From NCBI RefSeq assembly GCF_900103455.1, contig NZ_FNHI01000003.1, positions 235,910-299,909 on the forward strand: 64,000 bases of DNA, given 5' to 3'. Positions within the stretch are counted from its first letter, which is position 1; every line of letters begins with the position of its first letter. The stretch is from Streptomyces wuyuanensis. Lineage in GTDB: Bacteria; Actinomycetota; Actinomycetes; Streptomycetales; Streptomycetaceae. A program made the position numbers and the translations under genes. Under the pieces are notes generated by a model. That model searched no databases, had not been told where the DNA came from, and saw only the letters and a list, made by a program, of their open reading frames with translations. Below, piece after piece: positions 34,997-44,454 of the stretch.

Positions 34997-36367
34997 ATGA
35001 CCGCAGTCACCACGCCCGCCGCCCCGTCCGCGGGGCGGCCCGGGCCCGAGAAGGCCGCGGATCCGCGGCACCGCGCCCGCCGGCGCAGGCGGGTCGTCGC
35101 GCTGGCCTTCGTGCTGCCGGCGCTCCTGCTGCTCGGCGCGCTCGTCGTCTATCCGGTGCTGTTCTCGGTGGGGCGCAGCTTCTTCGACGCCTCCGGCACC
35201 CGGTTCGTCGGCGCCGGGAACTACACGGAGATGTTCCGCGACCCGGCGACGCTCAAGGCCGTTCGCAACAGCGCCATCTGGGTCGTCGTCGCGCCGACCC
35301 TGCTCACCGGGCTCGGGCTGATCCTGGCCGTCCTGGTGGAGAAGGTCCGCTGGGCCACGGCGTTCAAGCTGCTGCTGTTCATGCCGATGGCGGTCTCCTT
35401 CCTCGCCGCCGGCATCATCTTCCGCCTCGCCTACGAGGAGGACCCGGACAAGGGCGTGCTCAACGCGGCCGTGGTCGGCGTGCACGACGCCTTCAAGGAC
35501 TCCTCGTCGTACCCGACCGCGCGCGCCAGGGACGGCCAGGGTCTGGCCAAGGGGCCCGACGGGTCCTACGCCACGACCGGTGCCGCGTCACCGGGCGATG
35601 TGCTCACGCTGGGACTCGTCGGTGTGAAGCCCGCGGAGCTCCCCAAGGAGGCGCGCCCCGCGCAGGAGGCGGCGGGGAAGCAGGCGGGCGCCGGCGAACT
35701 GTCCGGGGTGGTCTATCTGGACTTCACCCCCGGCGGCGGCGGTGAGCAGGGCAAGGTCGACCGCGCCGAGAGCGGGCTGCCGAAGATGGACGTCGAGGTG
35801 GTGCGGGGCGGCAGGACCGTCGCCGCCACGACCACCGCCGCCGACGGCTCCTTCGCCTTCCGGGACCTGGAGCCCGGCTCGTACACGGTGCGGCTGCCCG
35901 CGAAGAACTTCGCGCCGCCCTACGAGGGGGTCTCCTGGCTCGGGCCCGCGCTGGTAACCCCGGCGATCATCGGCGCCTACCTGTGGATCTGGACCGGTTT
36001 CGCGATGGTCCTCATCGGCGCCGGGCTGTCCTCGCTGCCGCGTGACGCGCTCGAGGCGGCCCGGATGGACGGGGCCAACGAGTGGCAGGTCTTCCGCCGG
36101 ATCACCGTTCCGCTGCTCGCGCCGATCCTGACCGTGGTCTTCGTGACGCTGGTGATCAATGTGATGAAGGTGTTCGACCTCGTCTACATCATCGCGCCCG
36201 GACCGGTGCAGGAGGACGCCACGGTCCTGGCGACCCAGATGTGGCTGGTGTCCTTCGGCGGCGGCAACGACCAGGGGCTCGGCAGTGCGCTCGGCGTGCT
36301 GCTCCTGCTGCTGGTGATCCCGGCCATGGTCTTCAACGTCCGCCGCTTCCGCAGGAGTCAGTCATGA
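34997..36367 (+). CDS. Sugar ABC permease (MalF-like) with inserted extracellular domain
   Basis: The 456-residue permease subunit has membrane segments near residues 33-58, 85-112, 116-140, 314-345, 375-400 and 425-445. The EAA loop (EAARMDGANEWQVFRRITVP, near 353) is the contact for the ATPase. Most such permeases have about 300 residues. The extra part is an insertion at about 150-310 between membrane segments. Residues 250-300 of it (LPKMDVEVVRGGRTVAATTT, ADGSFAFRDLEPGSYTVRLP) resemble a carboxypeptidase-regulatory or Cna-B beta-sandwich. Being extracellular, it may dock the binding protein or the wall. It overlaps the MalG-like gene by 4 bp. Confidence 0.93.
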   Translation: MTAVTTPAAPSAGRPGPEKAADPRHRARRRRRVVALAFVLPALLLLGALVVYPVLFSVGRSFFDASGTRFVGAGNYTEMFRDPATLKAVRNSAIWVVVAPTLLTGLGLILAVLVEKVRWATAFKLLLFMPMAVSFLAAGIIFRLAYEEDPDKGVLNAAVVGVHDAFKDSSSYPTARARDGQGLAKGPDGSYATTGAASPGDVLTLGLVGVKPAELPKEARPAQEAAGKQAGAGELSGVVYLDFTPGGGGEQGKVDRAESGLPKMDVEVVRGGRTVAATTTAADGSFAFRDLEPGSYTVRLPAKNFAPPYEGVSWLGPALVTPAIIGAYLWIWTGFAMVLIGAGLSSLPRDALEAARMDGANEWQVFRRITVPLLAPILTVVFVTLVINVMKVFDLVYIIAPGPVQEDATVLATQMWLVSFGGGNDQGLGSALGVLLLLLVIPAMVFNVRRFRRSQS

Positions 36368-37278
36368 GCGCCACCGTCACCGACCCCGCCGCGGTCAAGG
36401 AGCCGGCCGCCCCCGCCGGGACTGCACGGGCGAAGTCGGGGGGCCGTCTCGGCCGCTGGCTCGGCAACGGCGCGGTCCAGGCGCTCCTGGTGGTCGTCGG
36501 CCTCGTCTGGATCACCCCCCTCGCGGGTCTGCTCCTGTCCTCGCTGCGCACTGCCCAGGACAACGCGAGCAGTGGCTGGTGGACCACGCTGACCAGTCCC
36601 GGGCAGCTGTCCTTCGACAACTACACGGAGCTGCTCGGCAACGCCGGCATCACCCAGGCGTTCTGGAACACCGTGCTGATCTCGGTGCCGGCGACCGCTC
36701 TGGTCATCGTCCTCGCGGCGCTCGCGGGATACGCCTTCGCCTGGCTGGAGTTCCCCGGCAGGGACTGGATCTTCCTGCTCGTGGTGGCGCTGCTGGTGGT
36801 GCCGGTCCAGGTGGGTCTGCTGCCGGTCGCCAAACTCTTCGGCCAGCTGGGGCTGTTCGGCACGATTCCCGGTGTGGTGCTGTTCCACGTGGCCTACGGG
36901 CTGCCCTTCGCCATCTTCCTGCTGCGGAACTACTTCGCGGACATCCCCCGGGAGATGCTGGAGGCGGCGCGGATGGACGGCGGCAGCGAGTGGCGTATCT
37001 TCACCCGGCTGGTGCTGCCGGTGGGGCGTCCGGCGATCGCGAGTCTGGCGATCTTCCAGTTCCTGTGGGTCTGGAACGACATGCTCGTGGCGCTCCTCTT
37101 CGCCGACAGTTCCTCGCAACCGCTGACGGTGGAACTCCAGTCGCAGGTGAGGCAGTTCGGCAGCAACATCGACGTGCTGGCGCCGGGCGCGTTCCTGTCG
37201 CTGATCGTGCCGGTGGTCGTGTTCTTCGCCTTCCAGCGGCACTTCGTCCAGGGAGTGATGGCCGGCTCGGTCAAGTGA
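36364..37278 (+). CDS. Sugar ABC permease (MalG-like)
   Basis: The second permease subunit, 304 residues with six membrane segments. The EAA loop ([20 protein letters not shown]) is near residue 200, and the family segment [15 protein letters not shown] lies just before. The first 40 residues are cytoplasmic, Ala/Pro-rich. The ATG at 36364 overlaps the preceding stop. No ATP-binding subunit is encoded near it. In Streptomyces the shared ATPase MsiK, encoded elsewhere, is known to energise such importers, and this is the likely partner here. Confidence 0.95.
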   Translation: MSATVTDPAAVKEPAAPAGTARAKSGGRLGRWLGNGAVQALLVVVGLVWITPLAGLLLSSLRTAQDNASSGWWTTLTSPGQLSFDNYTELLGNAGITQAFWNTVLISVPATALVIVLAALAGYAFAWLEFPGRDWIFLLVVALLVVPVQVGLLPVAKLFGQLGLFGTIPGVVLFHVAYGLPFAIFLLRNYFADIPREMLEAARMDGGSEWRIFTRLVLPVGRPAIASLAIFQFLWVWNDMLVALLFADSSSQPLTVELQSQVRQFGSNIDVLAPGAFLSLIVPVVVFFAFQRHFVQGVMAGSVK

Positions 37279-37296
37279 GCCGGCGAACCGGTCGCA

Positions 37297-37331
37297 GCCG
37301 GCCCACGTACGTGTGACGTGCGAGGGCCGGC
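37297..37331 (+). terminator. Hairpin terminator after the sugar importer operon
   Basis: GCCGGCCC (37297-37304) pairs perfectly with GGGCCGGC (37324-37331). The 19-nt loop can extend the structure through CACGT/ACGTG. It starts 18 bp after the MalG-like stop. There is no T-run. Confidence 0.55.
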
Positions 37332-37530
37332 CGCGTCCGCGGTGCTTCCGGAGCGGGCCCGCCGCGACGGACGCACCGGCGACGGGATGCCCGAACGCCG
37401 GGGCGACCGCTCCGGCGGCCGGCTCGCCCCGGCGTGCCCGGCTCCGGGGACGCGGTGCCGCGCCGGATCGCGCACATCGAACATCTGCGCGCCGGGGCGA
37501 CGGCACCGACGCATCGTCCGCCCCACCACC

Positions 37531-37575
37531 CGGTACCTACTCCGCACGCGACACACTCGTGCGGAGTAGGTACCG
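37531..37575. repeat. Perfect 18-bp inverted repeat upstream of the GtrB-type gene
   Basis: CGGTACCTACTCCGCACG at 37531-37548 is followed by a 9-nt spacer and its exact complement at 37558-37575. It ends 35 bp before the glycosyltransferase ATG, within its probable leader or promoter. It could be an RNA hairpin or a high-affinity operator; the length and perfection exceed what chance gives. Confidence 0.85.
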
Positions 37576-37610
37576 CGGTCGGGGAACTCATTCCGCGTTC
37601 CACTGGAGGC

Positions 37611-38600
37611 ATGCCACACCCCCAGCTGACGGTCGTCGTCCCCTGCTTCGACGAGTGCGAGGTGATCGACGCCTTCCACTCGGCGCTGGTCGCCGCGCTG
37701 GAGCCGACCGGGGAGCCCTTCGAGATCTGCTACGTCGACGACGGCAGCGGCGACGGCACCGCCGACCGGCTGAGGGCGCTGGCCGCGTCGTCCCCGTACG
37801 TGCGCTACACCTCCTTCAGCCGCAACTTCGGCAAGGAGGCCGCCCTGCTCGCCGGGATGCGGATGGCCCGGGGAGACGCCGTGGTGCTCATGGACGCCGA
37901 TCTGCAGCACCCGCCCGAGCTGGTCCCCCGCATGCTGGAGCTGCACCGGCACGGGTACGACCAGGTCGTCGCCAGGCGCGACCGCACGGGCGAGGGCGCC
38001 GTCCGCTCCGCGCTGAGCCGCGCGTACTACCGGGTGGTGCGGCACTTCATGGAGGTGGAGCTCGCGGACGGGGACGGCGACTTCCGGCTGCTCTCGCGCC
38101 GGGCCGTCGAGGCCGTGCTGTCGCTGCCGGAGAGCAACCGCTTCTCCAAGGGACTCTTCTCCTGGATCGGCTTCCCGACGGCCGGCTTCGCCTACCGCAA
38201 CGTCGAACGCGCCGCGGGCAGCTCCAAATGGGGCGGCAGGCGGCTGCTCGACTACGGGATCGACGGGCTGCTGTCCTTCAACACCCGCCCGCTGCGCCTG
38301 GCGATCCACACCGGCCTCTGGCTCTTCCTGTCCGCTCTGGGCTACGCCGCGTGGATCGTCGTGAACGCGGTGCTGAACGGCGTCGAGACCCCCGGGTACG
38401 CGACGCTCATCACCGCCATCGTGGGTCTGAGCGGCGTCCAGCTCGCCACGCTCGGCGTCATCGGCGAGTACGTCGGCCGGATCTACCACGAGGCGAAACG
38501 GCGGCCGCACTACGTCGTGGCCGAGTCGGACGCCTCCGCGTCCCGACACGCGGACGGCGTCCCCACGACGGCCGCGGCGCAGTCCCGGCCCCGCCGGTGA
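37611..38600 (+). CDS. GT2 polyprenyl-phosphate glycosyltransferase (GtrB/DPM1-like)
   Basis: A 329-residue enzyme that moves a sugar from a nucleotide donor to undecaprenyl phosphate at the inner membrane face. The GT2 core shows [18 protein letters not shown] at the start, [35 protein letters not shown] (DxD-type site) and [15 protein letters not shown]. Two membrane segments at about 240-262 and 270-295 ([20 protein letters not shown]) give the GtrB topology. CTGGAGG precedes the ATG. The GtrA-like gene starts inside its stop (GTGA), supporting a paired function in modifying a cell-wall glycan. Confidence 0.94.
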   Translation: MPHPQLTVVVPCFDECEVIDAFHSALVAALEPTGEPFEICYVDDGSGDGTADRLRALAASSPYVRYTSFSRNFGKEAALLAGMRMARGDAVVLMDADLQHPPELVPRMLELHRHGYDQVVARRDRTGEGAVRSALSRAYYRVVRHFMEVELADGDGDFRLLSRRAVEAVLSLPESNRFSKGLFSWIGFPTAGFAYRNVERAAGSSKWGGRRLLDYGIDGLLSFNTRPLRLAIHTGLWLFLSALGYAAWIVVNAVLNGVETPGYATLITAIVGLSGVQLATLGVIGEYVGRIYHEAKRRPHYVVAESDASASRHADGVPTTAAAQSRPRR

Positions 38601-39007
38601 ACACCGCCGGCCTGCGGCAGTTCGCCGTCTTCGCCGTGATCGGGGTGGTCAACACCGGCGTGTACTACGGCGCGTACGCCCTGCTGCTGCTGTGGCTGCC
38701 GTACCTGGCCGCGCACGCCCTGGCCTACGGCGTGGGCGTCTCGGGCTCGTTCCTGCTGAACTCGTACATCACCCTCCGCACCCGGCCGACGTGGCGCGGC
38801 TTCGTGCGGTATCCGCTCTCGGGCGCGGCCGGTCTGGTGGGCAGTGGTGTGCTGCTCCATCTGGCCGTGAGCCGGCTGGGCATGGACGAGCATCTCGCGG
38901 CGATCGCCGCGGGGGTGCTCGTGACCCCGTTGTCGTTCCTGGTCGCACGCTGGGCGATCACGTCCGGTGCCCGGCGGACCGTCACGGAACCCGCGTCGAG
39001 CGAGTGA
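38597..39007 (+). CDS. GtrA-family membrane protein
   Basis: A 136-residue protein with four membrane segments, the standard size and topology of GtrA, thought to flip or accompany polyprenyl-linked sugars made by GtrB. Motifs include [19 protein letters not shown] at the N-terminus and [18 protein letters not shown] in the middle. Its GTG start overlaps the GT2 stop by 4 bp. Its last 26 bp overlap the end of the convergent polytopic membrane protein gene. Confidence 0.92.
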   Translation: MNTAGLRQFAVFAVIGVVNTGVYYGAYALLLLWLPYLAAHALAYGVGVSGSFLLNSYITLRTRPTWRGFVRYPLSGAAGLVGSGVLLHLAVSRLGMDEHLAAIAAGVLVTPLSFLVARWAITSGARRTVTEPASSE

Positions 39008-40484
39008 TCCGGTCCAGCCGGTAGTACTCGGCGACGCACCGGGCGGGCCAGGCGATACGGCCCCCGGCGCGGAACGGTTCGAGTATCCCGGCGACCGGGG
39101 TCGGGGTGTACGGAGCGACCTCCGCACCGCGTGCGGCCGCCGCGCGCAGCGACGCGTCCTGACGGTCCCACTGCCCGGCCCGTACCCGCATGTCCTGGCC
39201 CAGGTGGTACAGCGGTACGGCCAGTCCCACGACGGACGCGGCGTACAGGACCGCCGAGACGGCGGCGGCAGCCACGGTCCACGGCCGGGCGCTGCGCCGG
39301 CGCAGCGCCCGGCCCAGGAGGGCGCCGAGCCCGGCGAGCACCAGGACGTACAGGAACAGGTAGTCGTTCCAGGTACGGGCGGCTGTCACGACGCGCGGGC
39401 CGAAGACCGGGTAGGTGACGACGGTGCACAGGTAGCCGGAGACCAGCACGGCGAGGACGCCGGCGCAGGCGAGCGGCAGCGGACGGCACGGGCGCAGCAC
39501 GGCCGCGCCGGCCCCGGTGCGGGCGGGGCGGACGAGCAGGCCGAGCACGACTCCGGCGGCGAGGACCCCGCCGTACTCCCAGGTCGTCAGGACGCTCTCC
39601 GCGATCCGGGCGAAGCCGCGCGCCGAGGCGAGCAGGGAGTCCGGCGCGAGGATCGAGGTGGTCTCGGCGCCGAAGCGTTCGCGCCTGCGGCGGGAGCCGG
39701 GGGAGGTCATCAGGACGGCGGTGCCGACGGCGATCCCGGCCGCGCCGGTCAGCGCCCAGGTCCGCACGAAGGGCCATGCCCGATCGGTGACGAGCCGGCG
39801 GCCGAGCAGCAGGAGTCCCCCGAGGACCACGAGTGCCACGACCGAGGTCTCCTCGGAGAGGGTGCCCGTGAAGACCCCTGCGGCCGCCACCACGGCCAGC
39901 GCGGCGACGCGGCTCCTCCGGGCCCGGGCCACCAGCGCCGGGAGGACCGCGGCGCACGCCAGCACCGGGGCCACGGTGTGCGAGACGGAGCCTGCCGGCC
40001 AGTAGAGGGTCTTGTACGTGTTGGGGGTGGCCAGGAGGAAGACCGCGGTGACCGCCGCGGCGACGAGCAGGGCGAGTCCGCGCGGGGCCGCCAGGCGCGC
40101 CCGGCGCAGCAGCAGGACCACGAGGGCCCACGACACGGCCAGGACGAGCAGAGTGCTCAGGGCCGCGTACCACTGGTGGCCCGCCACGGGGAACTGGGCG
40201 TAGAGGCCCACGAGGAGGCCGTTGCCGACGCGGCCGTTGTCGGTGACGTAGAACTTGCCGATCATTCCGCCGATGCCCTGGTCGCGCACCACGGGCAGGA
40301 AGCACCACTCGTCGGCGCTGGGCCGCACATGGCGGCCGAGCCGCCCGGCGGCCGCCAGCAGCAGCAGCGGCAGCGCGGCGAGGAGGAGGGCACCGGCGGT
40401 GACGGGCGAGGGGAGCTGCCACCGGCCGCGCCTTCCTGGGCCCGGCTGCCCGGAGGAGTCACCCGGTTCCCGCGGAACGGTCAT
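38982..40484 (-). CDS. DUF6056-like polytopic membrane protein
   Basis: About 500 residues with some eleven to twelve membrane segments. The first extracellular loop contains [19 protein letters not shown]; the region [21 protein letters not shown] follows. An acidic Asp-Glu pair soon after the first segment and this layout recall GT-C glycosyltransferases, and I match it to DUF6056 from memory. Two starts are possible: ATG at 40484 (used here) or ATG at 40505; neither has a strong ribosome-binding site. Its 3' end overlaps gtrA convergently by 26 bp. It may transfer the lipid-linked sugar made by the GtrB-type enzyme, an inference from position. Confidence 0.8.
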   Translation of the reverse strand: MTVPREPGDSSGQPGPGRRGRWQLPSPVTAGALLLAALPLLLLAAAGRLGRHVRPSADEWCFLPVVRDQGIGGMIGKFYVTDNGRVGNGLLVGLYAQFPVAGHQWYAALSTLLVLAVSWALVVLLLRRARLAAPRGLALLVAAAVTAVFLLATPNTYKTLYWPAGSVSHTVAPVLACAAVLPALVARARRSRVAALAVVAAAGVFTGTLSEETSVVALVVLGGLLLLGRRLVTDRAWPFVRTWALTGAAGIAVGTAVLMTSPGSRRRRERFGAETTSILAPDSLLASARGFARIAESVLTTWEYGGVLAAGVVLGLLVRPARTGAGAAVLRPCRPLPLACAGVLAVLVSGYLCTVVTYPVFGPRVVTAARTWNDYLFLYVLVLAGLGALLGRALRRRSARPWTVAAAAVSAVLYAASVVGLAVPLYHLGQDMRVRAGQWDRQDASLRAAAARGAEVAPYTPTPVAGILEPFRAGGRIAWPARCVAEYYRLDRITRSTRVP

Positions 40485-40640
40485 ATGAGATGCGCCGACG
40501 GCCATGTCCGTCACTTGTTGCACGTGCGCCAGTCCGCTCAACCGCCCCGCGGTCATCCGGAGCAGCAAGACACCCCGTTGGGATCCGGGACGGGGCGGCG
40601 GTCGCGTGTCGCCTTGCCGTGGCCGGTGTTCCGGCGCTGC

Positions 40641-40664
40641 GGCGGCCGTGGCGCCGGACGCGGG
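40641..40664. repeat. 24-bp direct repeat, copy 1
   Basis: This segment, starting GGCGGCCGTGGCGCC and ending GGACGCGGG, is repeated exactly at 40731-40754. The copies are spaced 90 bp apart in the gap between two divergently placed membrane-protein genes. No function is known. Confidence 0.85.
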
Positions 40665-40730
40665 CCGGTCGGCCGCCGGTATGCCGGGCCGCGGACGGCG
40701 TCGCCTCACCACAGACCCGCCTGCCGTTCC

Positions 40731-40754
40731 GGCGGCCGTGGCGCCGGACGCGGG
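40731..40754. repeat. 24-bp direct repeat, copy 2
   Basis: Exact second copy of 40641-40664. It lies 28 bp downstream of the gluD-type stop (minus strand). Confidence 0.85.
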
Positions 40755-40782
40755 CAGGCGCCGGTCCGGCGCGGACTGCGGG

Positions 40783-41697
40783 TCAGGACCGCTCGGGCGG
40801 CTCCGGTTTGCGTCCGACGTGCTCTCCCGGCGTCGCCAGCTCCTCGACCGCGTCCGCGGCCACGACCGCGCCGGTGGACTTCCTGCCCTGCCGCAGCCGG
40901 CTCTCCAGCCGCGCCGCGAACGAGGTGAGCGCGAAGTTCAGCACGATGAAGATCACGGCGACGACGGTGAAGCCGGCGATGGTGTTCGCGCCGTAGTTGG
41001 CGCTCATCGGCCGCACCGACGCCAGCAGCTCGGAGAAGCCGAGCATCGCACCGCCCAGCGCGGTGTCCTTCACGATGACCACCATCTGGCTGACGATCGC
41101 CGGGAGCATTGCCGTCACCGCCTGCGGGAGCAGCACGTACCGCATCGTCTGGCCCTTGCGCATGCCGATCGCCCGGGCCGCGTCCGACTGGCCCAGGGGC
41201 AGCGCCAGGATCCCGGCGCGGACGATCTCGGCGAGCACGGAGGAGTTGTAGAGCACCAGGCCCGTCACCACGGCGTACAGCGGCCGGTTGTCGGGGCTGA
41301 TGTCGGAGAACGCGGCGTAGGCCGCGTTGGCGAACAGCATCAGGATCAGCACCGGGATGGCGCGGAAGAACTCCACCACCGTGCCCGCCGCGCCGCGCAC
41401 CCACGAGTGGTCCGACAGCCGGGCGATGCCGAGGACCGCGCCGAGCGGCAGTGCGATGACGAGCGAGAGGGCGGCGGCGATGAGGGTGTTCTCGAGCCCC
41501 GGCAGCAGATAGGTCGTCCACACCCGGGAGTCGGTGACGAACGGTGCCCATTTGGACCATTCCAGCTGGCCCTTGTCGGCGAGGCCCAAGAGGACCCACC
41601 AGGCCAGGGCCCCGAGGACGACCAGGAAGCCCAGCGTGTACAGGATGTTGCGCCGTTTGGCCCGGGGCCCCGGGATGTCGTACAGGACGGAGCTCAT
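40783..41697 (-). CDS. gluD: Glutamate-type ABC permease GluD
   Basis: A 304-residue polar amino acid permease, the second of a pair. Membrane segments begin near residue 18 (LGFLVVLGALAWWVLLGLA). The family motif VEFFRAIPVLILMLFANAAY lies near residue 108, and the EAA-like loop (AARAIGMRKGQTMRYVLLPQ) near 170. The C-terminal 30 residues are a charged cytoplasmic tail. The ATG at 41697 overlaps the gluC stop by 4 bp. The order gluA-B-C-D is that of the Corynebacterium and Streptomyces glutamate importer. Confidence 0.94.
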   Translation of the reverse strand: MSSVLYDIPGPRAKRRNILYTLGFLVVLGALAWWVLLGLADKGQLEWSKWAPFVTDSRVWTTYLLPGLENTLIAAALSLVIALPLGAVLGIARLSDHSWVRGAAGTVVEFFRAIPVLILMLFANAAYAAFSDISPDNRPLYAVVTGLVLYNSSVLAEIVRAGILALPLGQSDAARAIGMRKGQTMRYVLLPQAVTAMLPAIVSQMVVIVKDTALGGAMLGFSELLASVRPMSANYGANTIAGFTVVAVIFIVLNFALTSFAARLESRLRQGRKSTGAVVAADAVEELATPGEHVGRKPEPPERS

Positions 41698-42359
41698 CGC
41701 TTCACCGCCACCTTCTTGCCGACCCGGCCGAGGAAGAGGCCGGTGGGGAGGGTGAGGACGATGAATCCGGCCGCGAAGACGGCCGAGATGAGGATGAGCT
41801 GCGCCTCGTTCTCGATCATCTCCCGCATCAGCAGGGCGGCCTCGGGCACGCCGATGGCCGCGGCCACCGTGGTGTTCTTGGTCAGGGCGATCAGCACGTT
41901 CGCGAGCGGGCCGACCACCGAGCGGAAGGCCTGGGGGAGGACGACGAGCGTGAGCACCTGGATGAAGCTCAGCCCGAGGGCGCGCGCCGCCTCCACCTGG
42001 CCCAACGGCACGGTGTTGATGCCGGACCGCAGTGCCTCGCAGACGAACGCGGACGTGTAGGCGATCAGCCCGAGCACGGCGAGCCGGAAGTTGATCACAT
42101 CGAAGGTGTCGGCTCCGAGACTGACGCCGAGGGTCTGGAAGAGTCCGAGCGACGTAAAGACGATGATCACGGTGAGCGGGATGTTCCGGACCACGTTGAC
42201 GTAACCGGTGCCGAATCCGCGCATCACGGGTACCGGGCTGACCCGCATCGCGGCCAGCACGGTGCCCCAGACCAGCGAGCCGATCGCGGACCAGACGGTG
42301 AGCTGGATGGTCGTCCAGAACGCACCCAGCACGTCGTAACCCTGAAGGAAGTCGAACAC
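41694..42359 (-). CDS. gluC: Glutamate-type ABC permease GluC
   Basis: A 221-residue permease of the polar amino acid type with five membrane segments. Landmarks are YVNVVRNIPLTVIIVFTSLG near residue 53 and the EAA loop VEAARALGLSFIQVLTLVVLPQ near 122. The start is a GTG at 42359 giving the family N-terminus VFDFLQGYD. It follows gluB after 61 bp that contain short tandem repeats and is coupled to gluD by a 4-bp overlap. Confidence 0.94.
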   Translation of the reverse strand: MFDFLQGYDVLGAFWTTIQLTVWSAIGSLVWGTVLAAMRVSPVPVMRGFGTGYVNVVRNIPLTVIIVFTSLGLFQTLGVSLGADTFDVINFRLAVLGLIAYTSAFVCEALRSGINTVPLGQVEAARALGLSFIQVLTLVVLPQAFRSVVGPLANVLIALTKNTTVAAAIGVPEAALLMREMIENEAQLILISAVFAAGFIVLTLPTGLFLGRVGKKVAVKR

Positions 42360-42398
42360 GGTTGCGCCTCTGTGACGTGGGCTCAGTGGGCTCAGTGG

Positions 42399-42428
42399 TG
42401 TCAGCCGGTGTCAGCCGGTGTCAGCCGG
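42399..42428. repeat. Three tandem copies of a 10-bp unit at the gluB end
   Basis: TGTCAGCCGG occurs three times in a row (42399, 42409, 42419), preceded by two copies of a GGGCTCAGT-like unit. On the minus strand each decamer has a TGA, and because 10 is not a multiple of 3 all three frames are stopped. The gluB stop lies in the first of them. Confidence 0.85.
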
Positions 42429-43257
42429 AGAAGACGCCGATCCGCGGCGGAGGTTCGCTGCGGTAGCCGGCCGGTCCGAAGTTGGCCTCGACGGCCTTCT
42501 TCCAGGATCCGTCCTGGACCATCTTCTCGAGTGCTGCGTTGACCTTGTTCCTGAGTTCGGTGTCGCCCTTCTTCACACCGATCCCGTACAACTCGTCGCT
42601 CAGCTTGAAGCCGCCGAGCCGGAACTTGCCCTTGAACTGGTCCTGCGCGGCGTAGCCGGCGAGAATCGCGTCGTCGGTCGTCAGGGCGTCGATCGTCTTG
42701 TTCTCGAGACCGGTCAGGCATTCGGAGTAGCCGCCGTACTCCTGCAGCTGCGCCTGCGGCGCGATCTTCGTCTTGACGTTCTGCGCCGAGGTGGAGCCGG
42801 TGACCGAGCAGAGCTTCTTGTTGTTCAGGTCGGACGGCTTGGCGATGGACCGGTCGTCGGCCCGGACGAGGACGTCCTGGTGCGCCAGGAAGTACGGCCC
42901 GGCGAAGTCGACCTTCTTGCGCCGCTCGTCGTTGATCGAGTACGAGGCGGCGATGAAGTCGACGTCGCCGCGCTGGAGCAGCGTCTCCCGGTCGGCGCTC
43001 TTGGCCTCCTTGAACACGATGTCGTCGGAGACGTAACCGAGCTGCCGGGCGACGTACCGGGCCACGTCGACGTCGAACCCCTCGTACTTGCCGTCCGGCG
43101 TCTTCAGGCCGACGCCGGGCTGGTCGAACTTGATTCCGACGGTGATCTTCTTCCCGTCGTCGGAACCGCCGCCGCCGTCGTCGGAACCGCAGGCCGTGGC
43201 GGCGAGGGCGAGCGCGAGTACCGCGGCGGCCGCGGCGGAGACCTTGCGAGGCTTCAT
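42421..43257 (-). CDS. gluB: Glutamate-binding lipoprotein GluB
   Basis: A 278-residue periplasmic-binding-type receptor. The signal peptide ends in AATAC with Cys23 as the lipidation site, then a Gly/Asp/Ser linker. The mature part has the family 3 pattern: GFDVDVARYVARQLGY, VDFIAASYSINDERRKKVDF and a Cys pair (KLCSVTG, YSECLTG). I chose the ATG at 43257 because AGGGA lies 8 bp upstream; an in-frame ATG at 43266 would add three residues. It is the second gene of the glu set. Confidence 0.93.
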   Translation of the reverse strand: MKPRKVSAAAAAVLALALAATACGSDDGGGGSDDGKKITVGIKFDQPGVGLKTPDGKYEGFDVDVARYVARQLGYVSDDIVFKEAKSADRETLLQRGDVDFIAASYSINDERRKKVDFAGPYFLAHQDVLVRADDRSIAKPSDLNNKKLCSVTGSTSAQNVKTKIAPQAQLQEYGGYSECLTGLENKTIDALTTDDAILAGYAAQDQFKGKFRLGGFKLSDELYGIGVKKGDTELRNKVNAALEKMVQDGSWKKAVEANFGPAGYRSEPPPRIGVFSG

Positions 43258-43333
43258 GGTGATCATCCCTGGGGATCGCTGGGTGGTGCGTGGTCCCGGG
43301 GCGGCGCACGGGTGCGACGCGGGCGCCGGGGCC

Positions 43334-44119
43334 TCAGTGGTGGAGGATCTTCGAGAGGAAGTCCTTGGCGCGGTCGGTACGGGGGTTGGTGAAGAACTCG
43401 TCGGGGGTGGTCTCCTCCACGATCCTGCCGTCGGCCATGAACACCACGCGGTTGGCGGCCGAACGGGCGAATCCCATCTCATGGGTGACGACGACCATGG
43501 TCATCCCGTCCCTGGCGAGCTGCCGCATGACCTCCAGCACCTCGTTGATCATTTCCGGGTCGAGGGCGGAGGTCGGCTCGTCGAACAGCATGATCTTCGG
43601 GTCCATGGCGAGGGCCCTGGCGATCGCCACCCGCTGCTGCTGGCCGCCGGACAGCTGGGCGGGGTACTTGGCGGCCTGCGTCCCCACACCCACCCGGTCC
43701 AGGAGGGTGCGAGCCCGCTCCTCTGCGCTCTTCCTGTCCTTCCCGCGGACCTTGATCTGGCCGAGGGTCACGTTCTGCAGGACGGTCTTGTGCGCGAAGA
43801 GGTTGAAGGACTGGAAGACCATGCCGACGTCGGCGCGCAGCCGGGCGAGTTCCCGGCCTTCCGCGGGCAGCGGCCTGCCGTCGATGGCGATCTCGCCGGA
43901 GTCGATGGTCTCCAGGCGGTTGATGGCGCGGCAGAGCGTGGACTTGCCCCCGCCGGAGGGGCCGATCACGACGACGACCTCACCGCGGTCGACGGTCAGA
44001 TCGATGTCCCGCAGGACGTGCAGCGGGCCGAAGTGCTTGTCGACGTGGTGCAGCTCGACCAGCGCACGGCTGTTCATGCCCGGGGTGAAGGGTTCCTTGC
44101 TCACGGCCGCTCCGCTCAT
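43334..44119 (-). CDS. gluA: Glutamate-type ABC importer ATPase GluA
   Basis: The 261-residue ATPase energises the GluBCD importer. It shows Walker [11 protein letters not shown]-loop [15 protein letters not shown], signature [15 protein letters not shown], Walker [16 protein letters not shown] and switch [10 protein letters not shown], all typical of the amino-acid GlnQ class. The start is uncertain: ATG codons at 44119 (chosen from memory of GluA N-termini), 44128 and 44077 and a GTG at 44155 are all in frame, and none has a strong ribosome-binding site. It is the first gene of the operon. Confidence 0.93.
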   Translation of the reverse strand: MSGAAVSKEPFTPGMNSRALVELHHVDKHFGPLHVLRDIDLTVDRGEVVVVIGPSGGGKSTLCRAINRLETIDSGEIAIDGRPLPAEGRELARLRADVGMVFQSFNLFAHKTVLQNVTLGQIKVRGKDRKSAEERARTLLDRVGVGTQAAKYPAQLSGGQQQRVAIARALAMDPKIMLFDEPTSALDPEMINEVLEVMRQLARDGMTMVVVTHEMGFARSAANRVVFMADGRIVEETTPDEFFTNPRTDRAKDFLSKILHH

Positions 44120-44454
44120 CGGCTTCATCGTCCGCCCACTTCGGCCGGGCCGCACTCCGGGGAACGCGGTGCCGGCGCGGCCCGGTCCGCCGGTTCCCGG
44201 GCGCCGCGGACGGGTCTCCCCGGCGCGGAACAGGCCATTGTCACCCTCCCGCTGAGTGACGCTCCGCGCACGGTGCGCGACCGGATGCGGAGGGCGGGGG
44301 CACCGGCAGTGTCCGGCGCATATGCGCCCAGGCGGACGCGGGGTACGGCCCCGGGGGCCTCCCGCATGATCACGGCGGTTTCGCGCCGGGGGGCACGCGC
44401 CCGGCTCGGAGCGGGGCAGACGCCGGCGCCGGCGCTCTCCTAGCCTCCCGGCCC
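44120..44454. promoter_or_regulatory. Divergent promoter region of gluA and the small secreted protein
   Basis: This 335-bp gap holds no gene I can support. It contains a perfect 14-bp palindrome GGCGCATATGCGCC at 44315-44328, a possible operator. TAGCCT at 44441-44446 lies 8 bp before the ATG at 44455 and no Shine-Dalgarno sequence is present, which would suit a leaderless transcript for that gene. These readings are suggestions only. Confidence 0.4.

Larger units (their letters stand above)
37279..37610. other. Intergenic region between the importer and the GtrB-type gene
   Basis: These 332 bp hold no gene I can support. They contain the importer's terminator hairpin (37297-37331), a second, perfect 18-bp inverted repeat (37531-37575) listed separately, and CTGGAGGC directly before the ATG at 37611. 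Short open frames in between have no ribosome-binding site or recognisable protein. Confidence 0.7.
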
